In this document: piece by piece, positions 1 through 10,752 of the stretch
Layout: every line of letters starts with the position of its first letter
Position numbering within the stretch: position 1 is the first letter of the stretch
NCBI GenBank assembly: GCA_900155495.1
Contig: FTLJ01000436.1
Span: forward strand, 62,001 to 126,000
Length of the DNA stretch: 64,000 nt
Direction: 5' to 3'
Source of the DNA: Porogramme epimiltina
Taxonomy: Eukaryota; Basidiomycota; Agaricomycetes; Polyporales; Polyporaceae
Notes under the pieces: generated by a model
What the model was told of the DNA's origin: nothing
The model's input: only the letters and a program-made list of their open reading frames with translations
Databases searched by the model: none
Translations under genes and position numbers: made by a program

Positions 1-1
1 T

Positions 2-574
2 TGGTGGTACGTCAGCCACCATGTCCTCGTGGACGTCGTCAAGGAGATGTCGTCGGAAGACTGGATGGAGCACAGATGTAATATCAAGACTTGCCAAGGA
101 CGGTATTTCTCCTCCGGGATCGATGGAAGCCCCTCAAGGCTTTCCCTCATCACCACGTCTCGCATCACGAACGAAGTCGGTGTTCTTTCCCCGCTTTACA
201 TTGGCCGGCGTCACTTTCTCAGCCCGTTAGCTTTCGTCACGTTACTCGGGCACGAATATCAAGCCGTTCATGATCATCCGCCGTGCCAAGGAGAGGATGG
301 ATTATGGAGACTCCTACGCGCAGCTTTCACCGATAATCTCCACGTTGCGTTCGAGAAGTGTCTGCAGAAGGCCCTATGCTCAACCGAAGAGGTTGGTGAG
401 ACGTGCTCCATCTCAGATGCCGATGTCAAGACAAAGGTCAGGATTCGATTAGAAATAAATAGGCACACCAAGCTCAATGCAATTTATAGAATACATGGGT
501 GGCTCAAACTACCATCGGATCGAAGCGGGGACGGAGCACCAGTGATACGGAGACGGATCGTGACGTCAACTTGA
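2..574 (+). CDS. Unrecognised partial gene, open from the left edge
   Basis: A reading frame of about 190 codons stays open from the first bases of the window to a TGA at 572-574, so the gene, if real, starts outside the window. The translation is mixed-composition and soluble-looking. It contains a stretch with LAFVTLLGHEY and then a predicted helix rich in Leu, Phe and Ala (residues about 95-120). I recognise no family. A short intron may be hidden in it, since a GTAATATC donor-like site lies near 80. The alternative is a chance open frame. The main support is its length in a genome where unselected frames rarely exceed 100 codons. Confidence 0.35.
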   Translation, partial: WWYVSHHVLVDVVKEMSSEDWMEHRCNIKTCQGRYFSSGIDGSPSRLSLITTSRITNEVGVLSPLYIGRRHFLSPLAFVTLLGHEYQAVHDHPPCQGEDGLWRLLRAAFTDNLHVAFEKCLQKALCSTEEVGETCSISDADVKTKVRIRLEINRHTKLNAIYRIHGWLKLPSDRSGDGAPVIRRRIVTST

Positions 575-1080
575 AGGTCATGCCACCCCCACAGTGGACT
601 GGGAAAAGCTAGCGATCATCATGCCTTACTCTAAACGACGAGGTTCAAACTCAGAGTAAGGGTACTTGTGGAAATTTCTTAAGTACGAGGTCCGGGGTCA
701 GTAGGAAGGAAGGGACAACGAGACCGTCGAGGAAGAAGAGCGGGTTGGATTATACTACTATGTACTCTCTTGTTTATGGCTCCGCACTCGGTGGTATTTG
801 GTCATCCTCCCCGGTATAATTATTCTTTAACTTAACGTTCTCCGTGCACGTATATGCTCAATCTGGTGCGGAGAACGACGTAGAGGACAATACTTATATG
901 GAGATCGGGTATGTTGAAATTCCCTGATATAGGTCAGTACATGTGACGTAACCGCTAGCGCTAGGTAGGCGGAAGCTGGTTGCAGTGATGATTCTGCCAC
1001 TTACCGCCTCTAGCCCTACCGCCTTGCCTTCCATCCCGTAACCCGTCTGTTCAGCACACACTCTACTACTGCCTTTTGCC
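575..1080. other. Intergenic, promoter side of the CWF19-like gene
   Basis: No coding signal is seen. The stretch is more AT-rich than its flanks. It holds a 9-bp perfect inverted repeat (624-632 with 653-661) and presumably the promoter and 5' UTR of the gene starting at 1081. Confidence 0.5.
624..661. repeat. Inverted repeat, 9-bp arms, 20-nt loop
   Basis: CCTTACTCT at 624-632 pairs with AGAGTAAGG at 653-661. The loop contains a GGTTCAAACTC string that looks like a tRNA T-loop/B-box, but there is no matching A-box or cloverleaf. It may be a transcript-end hairpin for the gene on its left, or chance. Confidence 0.4.
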
Positions 1081-3939
1081 ATGGACCGCATTGACTCGAA
1101 GCACCATTCGAGACATAAACAGCGACACGAAAAGGACGACCGAGAACGCAGTAAGCGTAAGCACAAATCGCAGAACGAAGGCAGTCGGAAACGGTCGCGC
1201 AAAGAGGACAAACATCACCCACACATCGTAGAAGATGACCCTGACGAGGACTTATGGGTCGAGAAGAACATTGATATGGATGGCGGAACCGTACGGAGTA
1301 CCTCTTCTCTGCTCCTGCAATGTTCTCATTTGGGGCATGTAGCTTAACGCGGTGGATATACCCTCGTCTGAGGACCTCAAACTAAAGACACACGCCCAAG
1401 CTTCTCCAGGAGACCCACCTCTTCCTAACCCTATTCGCACTCAAACTGCGCTCAAACGGGACGAGTGGATGCTCATGGATTCATCAAGTTCTTCCGTCCC
1501 CGCTCCTTCTTCTAGAACTACTCCCGCGGGGAATGACGTTGACATGATGGATGGGTACGGCGACGCTCCAGCGAATGTGCGTACAACAGGTGGAGGTGTG
1601 GACTTCTTCTCGAGCTTAGGCACGGAGAGGAAGAAGAAACCCAAACCCGACCAGCCGAATCCTGACAAGGTAGGCCTCAAGTATTCCTCCCCATACATTC
1701 AGTCAGCTTATGGACACTGCGCGAATCAAGCCTTTCATCAGTCACAGGGAGCTCAACACTGCGCTTAAGGAGGGCAAGAGTGTTGACGAGCTTCCGGACG
1801 CGCCGCGCAAGGCCGTTGTTGCAGGTGGACCTGGGTCGCAGTGGCGTATGATGAAACTCAGGCGGGTATACGAGACGGCAGAGGAGGAAGGCAAGTCCGT
1901 CGACGAAGTTGCACTCGAGCGGTTTGGCTCGCTTGAAGCGTTTGAAGAGGCCAAAGAAGAGCGGCGTGTCCTCGATGAGCGCGAGGGCCGCCGTGCGACG
2001 CGTTCAGACGACCGTGGTCGCGACCGTGGAAAGGGGAAGGGGCGCGAGGGCGAAGACAGAGGAGGGCGAGGAGGAGGAAGTGCTGGCGGAGAGCGACGGA
2101 TGATGTTCACGGATCTGTCGACGCCAAGCGGCGCGACGAGTCGTAGCTCCTCGTTTCGCCGGCCTGACCTCGACAGGAGCGGACCCCCTACGCCCGGCTT
2201 GTCTGATGGCGATGGTCGAACACGTCGCCAGGAGCCGTCTCGTCTAGGACAAGCCACGAGAACCCCCCTCACACAATCGCATACGCCCATACCGTCCGCA
2301 ATGACACCATCACTTAGGGGTGCGGGCCCCGCGAAGAGGGCATTGTCACCGTCGTCGCTCAACAAGCTACAGGCCAAGGTACTCCGGGCCAAGCTCACAA
2401 GCGCGGCCAATGCGGAGGAGCTAGAGAAGGAATACGAGCAGGAACTGCGGCGCGCGAATGGCGAAGGTCTGGAAGAGGGTGATGTGAGGACGCGAGTAGA
2501 GGTCATGCCGACTCTCGACATCCATGGACGGATGTACGACGTAGGGCAAGGGAGAAAGGATGCTCCCGTCAACCTGCCAGGCAATCGCAGACCCAAGCCT
2601 AAGGTGAGATGTCAGCTCTACTGTGAAGGATACGCCTCACGCCCCTCCAGCCTGTGGAGCAGCGGGACCCCAAGATGGGCGAGATGGTCCGCGTCGATCC
2701 GGATGACGACAATATTACTCTCGGAGATATGCTCAGGCAGGAAAAGTTCGGTGCTGGAATGGCGGACCAGAAGAACCTGGACGCAGAGTTCGCGCGAGCT
2801 GTTATGACGGACGGAGGGTTCCAGGTATGTGACTCCAGTTCATGTTACGCATCGGGGCCCTAAAGAGACTCTTTCAGAACAACCTTGACTATATCGATGA
2901 TAACGCGGACAAGTTGGCAAGGAAGAAGATGCGGGCCGACCATATGAAGCGTCAGTTCGCGATCAACGGTAAGCTAATCTGTTTGTCCCAGTCGAGCCAT
3001 CTAATAGTAGGTCAGATTATAAGAAGACCATGAAGGTTCTCGCGACATGCCCTTTCTGCTATGGGGAGGATGATTCATTACCCAAAGCTCCTATCATCGC
3101 AATGGGCACCCGCGTTTACCTCTCGTGTACTCTTAACGAAGAGTTAGTCGAAGACCACTGCCTCATCGTACCCATTGCGCATCATTTGTCGACTCTGGAA
3201 GGAGATGATGACATGTGGGATGAAGTCAGAGTAAGTTGTATGTTTTTCAGATTCAGATCATCGCGCTCACATGCCACGGGAAGAACTTCATGAAGTGCCT
3301 TATGCGCATGTACGCTGAAGACGACAAAGGCGTTGTCTTCTACGAGACCGTCCTTTCGATCAAAGCACAAAAACACACGTGCATCGAATGTGTCCCCTTA
3401 CCATGGGAGCAATTCGAGCAGATACCTGGATACTTCAAGGCATGCCCTATCCGAATATAGCTTTTCGTGATAGCTAACTTCGCTTACAGGAATCTATCTT
3501 AATGTCTGAGACCGAGTGGTCGCAGCACAAGAAACTGATCGACTTCTCCGCTCGTCCGGGAGGATTTCGCCGTGCCATGGTGCCTAATCTACCCTATTTC
3601 ATGGTCCAGTTCGACTACAAGGGGGAAAAGGGTTATGGCCACGTCATCGAAGGGACGAGTGAGGCTTCGGGCAACGGAGAAGAGGATATCGATGAAGGTG
3701 AAAAGGGCGGTGGAGAGTTCCCTCGGTAGGCGTATTTTGACCCGGTACACTCAGTCTTCGCTGACGGTGTTGGTTCTAGATGGTTCGCTGCAGAGATCAT
3801 TGGCAATGTTCTCGACGTTGAGCCGCGCCGTTGGCGGAGACCTCGCCGGATCGAGTTTCACCAGAATAAGGAAAGGGTCAAGAGGTTCAAGCACAAGTAC
3901 GACAAATTTGATTGGACAGGCATGATCGGACGGTCATAG
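1081..3939 (+). CDS. CWF19-like (CwfJ) splicing / debranching-associated factor
   Basis: The protein starts with a Lys/Arg/His-rich, SR-like charged tail (residues 1-60). A long low-complexity Arg/Glu/Ser-rich middle follows. The two C-terminal domains define the family: CwfJ_C_1, a HIT-like fold with CPFC at about 3048-3060, the 'DHCLIVPIAHH' strand and a 'DDDMWDE' segment, and CwfJ_C_2, with 'KLIDFSARPGGFR', 'NLPYFMVQFDYKG', 'GHVIEG' and 'LDVEPRRWRR'. Family members (S. pombe Cwf19, yeast Drn1, human CWF19L1/2) bind late spliceosomes and help turn over intron lariats in the nucleus. At least seven short introns are needed, for example near 1250-1350, 2600-2650, 2825-2850, 2970-3030, 3230-3250, 3440-3490 and 3725-3780. 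The start ATG follows a pyrimidine-rich leader and opens directly into the basic tail. Confidence 0.9.
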
Positions 3940-4920
3940 ACCTTTCTCCCTCTCAGCATCCCCCTCCCTGGACTGGTCGCTTGTATTAGTGTGTTGTGTC
4001 ATTATCCTGCGTTGCGTTCATAGAGGAGATGTTCACATCCGTCTCCCCTTCTGACATCGCAATAATGTCGTCTCACCGGAAATCACACTCTGCCCTTTGG
4101 CATTGCGCACGAAGGCTGTCTGAAGCTGCACATCCTGTTCGGAGACACGCCGCTCCCGGAGCACCTACTCCCCATTGCGTTAGGCGCCTTCGACAGAACA
4201 CTTCAACATCGTGCTAGGATGCACTGCTTTCACCTCAGGAGGCACTTCCGGCGGACCGCGGCCCAGATAAGCCCAGTTCTACCCGCAGCACTGGAGTCGG
4301 GAAATAAGCTTGAATTCCGTGCCTTAAGCGCCTACTTGACCGTGCGTATGAAGCCCTTGATTCGAAAACAAGCTCATTCATCCCCCACTGTGCACATTAC
4401 CAGCGGGACTATCCCTGCAGGCATAAGTACCAGATTCCGGGTAGAATTCCGAGGGATCGGACCGATTTCGAACCCCTCTACGGTGGGCCTGAAGGTGGCT
4501 GCGGGATCCGTATATCCTGATCGAATATCCTGGCCCGGTTCGAGATCTTTCCAGATTTGGAACCAAGTCGCTGGCGGAAGCGCTCCTCTCAGGCTTAATA
4601 CTCTTGCCACCTGCTTAGCCACCCATCGTCAATGTCTCAAGTTTCGTCGCGGCATCGCGCATCACGGTCATGACGCCAGGGCTCCAAGAGGCCCCAAGCC
4701 TTGTAACGAAATGGTCGCTTCCACCGCCACTGTCATCCAGGGGACATCCACCTGAACTGGCCCGGCGGCCGCGCCCGGGCCCCTCCGATTCCTGAAGCCG
4801 AGGCGAGTCTGGGGTACATAACGTCGACGTCTCGCAAGTGTCCGTTCGTCCGCCCTCTGGGTCGGTGCCTCTTCACACTCACCTTCTGCCCACGATCTCC
4901 CCGCCCCCCTCGCAAGGACA
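3940..4920. other. Intergenic, no gene supported
   Basis: Open frames exist on both strands (the longest is 4219-4755 on +), but they overlap each other in antisense, have no recognisable domain and do not join through plausible splice sites. The region would carry the CWF19-like 3' UTR and the promoter of the membrane protein that follows. Confidence 0.4.
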
Positions 4921-6629
4921 ATGAGCGCTGTGGCGACCCCTCCGTTCAGCGTCACGAAAAAGTCAGGATGCCCATCACTTTCTTCGTATCGCTTCACTTA
5001 CGTTCTCCTGCACGTAGCTTCGGGCCGTTCTTTTTCGCGGTCGTACTCGATGTTGCGCTATACGGTGCCGTATTCATGCTTGCCTTCTTCTATATGAACA
5101 GCTGTAAGGGGTGCGTCTTCGTCACAATCATCTTTGTGGTCCTGCGCCGTGAACGCTAACACGCGCGTGTCCAGCGACAAACTGTGGATCAAAGTTTTGG
5201 TGAGTATTCACGGCGTTTCTTCTTGACCTCGTTGCCATTACAATGCTAGATGCTTGTTAGTTCAGGTAGTAGCAGTCATGGCTCTTGAGACCTTGCACAC
5301 GGCCTTCAATATAACATCCGCGTACAAGCCGCTTGTTGTGAACTTCGGTTGGTCTTGCCATATCCCCGCTGTCCGGATGTCGAATGTTGAACGGCTTGAC
5401 CTCCAGGAAACTATGAGAACCTACTTTTCTCTCCTTGGGGTGAGTGCTGGTGTGAGTAATGATGTCGAGAACTATCCGCTGATGCGATTCTCTCAGAGGC
5501 AACCACGGGCACGTCGCTGTCCCCTTAACATTAATGGCGTGCACTCACGTTTCTCGCCCCATCACTAGGCCCGCTCACTACGGTATGCCCCCAACTACGT
5601 AGTCATGTCATCAGGCTTTCCTCTGATAGTATAACAAGGCCATCTTAGCCGCGCTCGTGCAGTCCTTCTATGCATGGCGAATCAAGGTACTCACAAGCAA
5701 CTACTGGATCGTAGGGACTATAATTGTGGCTTCGTTTGTGCAACTTGGTACGTCCCCTTGCGTATCATGACGGCCTGTACGACACGATGAATTCACCTCC
5801 AAATTTGGCTCCAGGTGGCGGCACCGCCGTGACAGTCTCGGTCACTACCGACAGGTACATCCCTGATTTCCAGAATTACCGAGCGGTGTCCATCATCTGG
5901 TGCACTGGCGCCGTCGTTGCCGACCTTCTCATCACTGGCACACTCGTTACCCATCTCGTGCGTAGGCGCCATGTCAACTTCGTGCCGGAGGGGATCGCTG
6001 ACACTCGTATATTGTGCAGAGGAAGAAAAGGACGGGGATTGAGGTAACAGATACCATTATCAACAAGATCACGCTGAGTGGGTGTCGATGTTCTACTGGT
6101 CATACTTTTAGCTGACAAATGAAGCTCATAGTGACTTTGGAGACCAACTTCTTAACGATGATTTGGGTCATAACCGATCTCATCGTTTTTGTTGCCATAG
6201 TACGTCTTCCTGAGGTTATCTTCTCATTCCATCATGTCCTTTGCTTACTGGAGAACGTCAATACACTTTCAGCCACCTCCGTCAAGCATACACTTTGTAT
6301 TCAACCTCTCAGTGCCCAAAATGTACTCCACCTCGCTCTTAGTCTCTCTTAACGCCCGTCGCTCCTGGACAAGTACATCAGGTCTTCGCTCAGCATCACG
6401 CTCGCAGTCGGACACGCGCGGTGTGGCCGGTGTACAATGGCGGCGCGGAGGTCCAACTGATAGCTCTAGCAAGCATGTAAGTGTGCCATTCTCTCCGCTC
6501 TGTGTAGACATTTTGTTCACAAGTTCTTCCCGCGGGTACCGTGCTCCCATTTCACAGACCCAACAGATTTACATTGACGTCGAGTCCCACGAGATGGTCC
6601 ATGTTGACGAGCTCAAAGCGTCACCCTAG
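4921..6629 (+). CDS. DUF6534-type multi-pass membrane protein
   Basis: Short exons encode the ordered elements of the basidiomycete DUF6534 family. An N-terminal 'ATPPFSVT' and a first hydrophobic helix (about 5015-5105) come first. Then 'VVAVMALETLHTAFNI', a 'LVQSFYAWRIKVLT' helix (about 5650-5690), 'IIVASFVQLG', 'LLITGTLVTHLVRRR' (about 5920-5970), 'TNFLTMIWVITDLIVFVAI' and the closing 'YSTSLLVSLNARRSW' motif (about 6320-6370). Family members are predicted seven-helix membrane proteins of unknown function, and large paralogous families occur in mushroom genomes. A cytosolic Ser-rich tail of about 80 residues follows. The ATG at 4921 reads into the family-typical N-terminus, but its join to the first helix needs an intron shorter than usual or a frameshift, so the 5' end may be damaged. 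Exon joins elsewhere look normal. Confidence 0.7.
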
Positions 6630-7210
6630 TTGCGTCCCCCCCATTCTCACCTGGCAGGTAACTTGCTTTGAGATTCTTTCGCTTCGACATCTTCGTGTAT
6701 GCCTTGTTGTACGCATGGAATCATTGGCATATGACGGATGTATTTCCTACCAGCAAACCATGTTAGGAACCCATATTGTACTATGTCTCACCAGTACCCC
6801 ACTAGTATTCGTAGTATAGCGTATATCATACCCTATTGGAAACATGAACAGCGCGTGGTAAATATAGAAATGCGATGGTACGGACACGGAACAATATGTA
6901 ATCGGAACGTCTGGAGGCCGAACAGTACTCCCAGCATCCTATCTTACCTCCCCGTCTCACCTGTAGCGCGTGGAGTCGTGCGCAGCATCATGCGGCGAAT
7001 GAGATTTCCCTGCCAAAACCCTACTTGAATATCCACATTACGATGCCGGTCTGGGAGGGATTAATTTGAGGACATCGACCACGCCCTCGCCGCTTGACGG
7101 CAATAGGGCCGCTACCACCACCGACTTCAAAGCCATCCAGACCTTCCGCACTGAAGCTATCAAGAGGGAATAGTTAACTAGTAGTACACAGTACCGATAT
7201 AACGCCTATG
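6630..7210. other. Intergenic between convergent genes
   Basis: No gene is seen. The plus-strand gene ends at 6629 and the minus-strand gene ends at 7211, so this should contain two 3' UTRs. Open frames here are short and lack coding character. Confidence 0.5.
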
Positions 7211-10011
7211 CTACACTGTAGTTGCGCTACCATTGATGACACGATCAATCCACCCCCGCACCGCCGTAGCCCAGCCGTCGATATCGCCTTGTTCGTACCA
7301 CCGAGATGAGGCAAAGAGGTGCAGCTTCAGTCTACCACCGAGCTGCATGCACTCGCAGATAAGCAAAGGGTAGCTTGACGTCCGCACTGACAAAGAGATG
7401 TCGGTTACGAGAGCATCGACCTCCGAACCGTCGGGCGACCCGCGCACCAGGGGGTTCCAGCGCCCCAGAACGCCATAACCTGACGCTGAGGTGCCGTCGG
7501 CCGCCCCCATGCGATCGTAGTCACCAGGGGAGCTCGTGACGACGGCAGAAACGCAGTACTGAGCTGAGTTGAACGAATGTGGAAGTCCTTTGTCCGTCGC
7601 GGCCTCCTGTGCGATGAACGCTTCGGGCGTCGGCTGTAAATGGAGGAGGGTCAGCGGTCAACACAAAGTACCATAGGGTGAAATCTCACCCTTGCATCCT
7701 CCCACAGCTTGGCGGAGTCCCGGATAACGCCATTCCAAAGCGTACCCTCGGATGCATTGATTGTGACATGTAACCCTGAGATATCCTCTGAGACGACTAC
7801 CGCCTTCCGGAGGTTCTCCATTGAGTGCATATGTGCTGCCGGATGGAGTGCGAACGGTGGAGTGGAGAGGTCTCCTGACAACGAGCTGTATGCTGGTGGG
7901 AGCGATGGTCGCTGTATTGCCGGCACAGTGCGAAGGCGTGAGGTTGTCTCGTAATCCGATGTAAAACCCGAGGCTTACCATATCGATAAACTTCAGAGGT
8001 ATGAGCATGAATGTGGCTTCGTCGTACGCGTCCTTCATCGCGCGCCAAGCTTCGGGTGCACTATTGCCTGACTTGGATTGGCTCGCCGTATTGCGCATAG
8101 TGACTTCTAGCTCTGCCAGGAGGAGGATTGCATCGACTACTGTAGTCACGGTCTTATCGTGCTGCTTGCACGCTTTCCTAAATGTGATTGTCTCTTCTGG
8201 AGAGAGGACCACGTCCACGAAGACGTTGGGACTTGAATAATCTCGCCGCCGTCGCGGGAATGTGTCACCGGGAAAGTATTCAGAGGGAGCCGTTTGACCT
8301 GGTATTGGAGCACTGGGGCGGAAGAACATTACGGGGGGCTAGGGAGAATCCACACATGAGAAACTATTCCGGAAGGAGGATATCGAAGAGCCACTCACGG
8401 TAGCAGACGCCTCCGGTGCACCAACACGAGCATCTTCCTTGCTCCTGGAGACCACAGGCTGACCCGTAACACCCCCAGCCGTCTCGTCTTTACTTAGGCT
8501 TCTAGGCTCGGGACCCTGCATCGCAATAACAGCAGCTGGAGGGAGTCGTTTCACTTCAGAACCCCAAGTTAGAGAACCTAGTGATCCGCCAATCACATCG
8601 TTTGCAGCGGGCCGTAGCGCCTCCACAAGGAATGCAACTAGATTGTCGAGCAATAGGAAGGAGTACCTAGCATCGATGCCGAAATGCATCCCGTGAAGGC
8701 TTGGAACCACAAAAAGCATGGCAAGTCAGCTATGCCTATATACAGCAGCCAGGCAGAAACGAACATACCACAGATTCCACTCATTAGGGCTCTTTCCCCT
8801 GCAGACGTGGAGCTCTACTGCGTACCGGCCGTCGCCGGAGTTCCAATAGTCCCCAGTGAGCTGATTCTCGAACTCGGCTAGGGAGGAATTACCCCTTGTT
8901 GTGTGTATTACCAGCGTTTCTTCTGCCCACTGAATGACGTCGTCCAAAAGTCGTGGGATCTCGTAAACGATATAATGACCATCTGTCACCCGTTCCCCTT
9001 CCTGCTCGGGCTCCGTGCATGGCGGTGCATTGGTACTTGGGATCCCGAACGCCCTCACGGCGATGCTTGGGGCCAGGAACCGAGTTCTGATCCATGCGCC
9101 TGGAAGGGCGGCGATAAGCACGTCTTCGCTTGTAGTATGAGCCCCGGAGGCGAACTGGAGTGCTGAAGGAGGACAGAGCTCTACGGACACGCCTCCAGAG
9201 TAGACGCTAAAGCCTGTGCCATTCCCGCTGGTTAAACAGAATGTAGAATGAGCGCGGGTGACACGCCGGCGTATGCAGGGGGGCTAGGGAGCGTGTGAAA
9301 GTTGAGCTCACCTCATGAACCCGACAAGGGCTTCGAAACCATGCAGTCTGCGGGCGTACACATGTCGCTCTTGCCCTCCGTGATCCACTGTGAAAGGGGC
9401 GTAGGAGGTGCCGAGCTGGGGCAGGACGTGTGAAGGAAGAGGGTATGATGGAGTGCGATACTCAGGCTGGATCATGGCGAACCAATTGAGGAATCCGGTC
9501 AGACAGTGAGTGTGATCCTTGTAAGTACGGCATATATAAACGATTCCGTATACGGACGCTACGTACCTGAAGGAAGAGCCGTGATTTTCGCGGGAAACTG
9601 TCATGGAGAACTGCGGAAGTGGATCCTCCATCAGGGATGGTCTAACACATTGGCGGCAAATTCGAAGTTGGATTTGATGTAGTCCCAGCGGCCGCGGTGC
9701 CAGTTGTGGAGATGTATGCGTTCATGACATAGACATGCCCTATGAGTGTGCGTGACGTGGAGGACGAACCGACCGCCACCCACGGCGACTGTGGGAAGAA
9801 CCTTCATCGATGGAGTGCCTGAAAGCTTCGCTCGCCGCGTCTGTACAGCAATCAGGATATTCATGATTCGAGCTCAGTATAACGGTCATTTCGTGGGTAT
9901 ACTCTGTCACAACGCACCAAAAATCAGCAACACATTACTAGCCAGCCAGAAACCGCTCACCTCGTGGTCCTCATCGCGGCCCAGACGATCAAGCGGGGCC
10001 TGCCAGCTCAT
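7211..10011 (-). CDS. CoA-dependent acyltransferase (condensation-domain-like), 5' exons unresolved
   Basis: The solid part runs from about 9240 down to 7211. It has an N-terminal half with 'SVELCPPSALQFASG', 'DVLIAALPGAWIRTRFLAP' and 'WAEETLVIHT'. Then comes an HxxxD active-site motif in 'HGMHFGIDARY' (about 8686-8672). A second half has 'SAPIPGQ...YFPGDTF', 'CKQHDKTVTTVVDAILLLA', and a C-terminal segment typical of the fungal alcohol-acetyltransferase / trichothecene-acetyltransferase fold (chloramphenicol-acetyltransferase superfamily). The His of HxxxD is the expected general base for acyl transfer from acyl-CoA to an alcohol or amine; the substrate cannot be told. The start at 10011 encodes 'MSWQAPLDRLGRDED', which fits family N-termini and ends at a GTGAGC donor. 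The 700 bases between 9960 and 9240 contain short open pieces that I cannot join confidently, so an extra exon, a long intron or a separate small gene is possible. Confidence 0.6.
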
Positions 10012-10752
10012 AGACACGCAGAGACTGGGAGCGCTTAGGAGAGGGACGTAATAGATAGCATTGACAGCAACAACATCGCGGCTCAGCAAAGTCCACAGCG
10101 CAAAACATGACGGACGGGGAGGGGTGGGGCGGATAGAGGGGGATCTAAGACGTGATTTGATTCCGGGTTGATAAGAGAAACATACAATGAGGCGACCATG
10201 CTTGTGTTGCGTGCATCCGAGAGAGTGCGATGAGTACGTGAAACTATGATGGTACAGTATGATGATGATGTAAAAGAACGAGAAGGTGACGACGAGTGGG
10301 AAAGCAAACGGTGCTTTAAAGTGGGACGAAAACAGTCCGAGCGAACAGAAATTATGGGCAAAGAAACAAAAGTCACAATGGACATGCAAGTTTTGAATGG
10401 GGACCCGAGAGTGTACAAGAGGGGGGATATGAGGTGAGCGATGATGCAGGCACGGGCGAAGCGTGTGGTGAAGTACAGTGCATGGCAGTGGGAGAGCAGC
10501 GAAGCGAGGACATAGCATAGCGAGATAATCAAACAAAGCTCGACATGGGATAGACATACACTTCGACTGACGTCGGCATCCACCACGCTCGGGCATGCGG
10601 ATGGCTCCAGAGCCCCATCGAGGTGGGTCCACAGATGGTGGTAGTGGAGGTATCAAATGCGGGAGCTATCCTTGGGCAGAAGCAATGCGGCGCTTGTTCC
10701 GGAGGAGGGTGGAGAGAAGGGCGGGTTGTCACAGACGCAAGATCGACGAGGT
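10012..10752. other. Intergenic: promoter of the acyltransferase, 3' flank of the kinase
   Basis: Read on the minus strand the region is pyrimidine-rich (C/T tracts about 10100-10500), typical of fungal core promoters upstream of the ATG at 10011. A 249-codon open frame on that strand spans it, but it is low-complexity (Ser/Pro/Phe/Leu/His) and I do not accept it as a gene. Confidence 0.45.

Noticed and set aside
640..662. tRNA-like T-loop string GGTTCAAACTC
   Set aside because: No acceptor or anticodon stem can be formed around it and no A-box lies upstream; it is the loop of a simple hairpin.
1742..2596. 284-codon minus-strand open frame
   Set aside because: Antisense shadow of the Arg/Glu/Ser-rich exon of the CWF19-like gene; Ser/Arg-rich without any domain.
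4374..4622. Minus-strand frame with a vaguely P450-like 'GPIPRNSTR' segment
   Set aside because: No heme loop, no ExxR and no joinable exons nearby; the resemblance is to a common fragment only.
9907..10656. 249-codon minus-strand open frame
   Set aside because: Low-complexity, pyrimidine-tract-driven translation (Ser/Pro/Phe/His) that overlaps the acyltransferase start in the same frame; it reads as promoter/leader.
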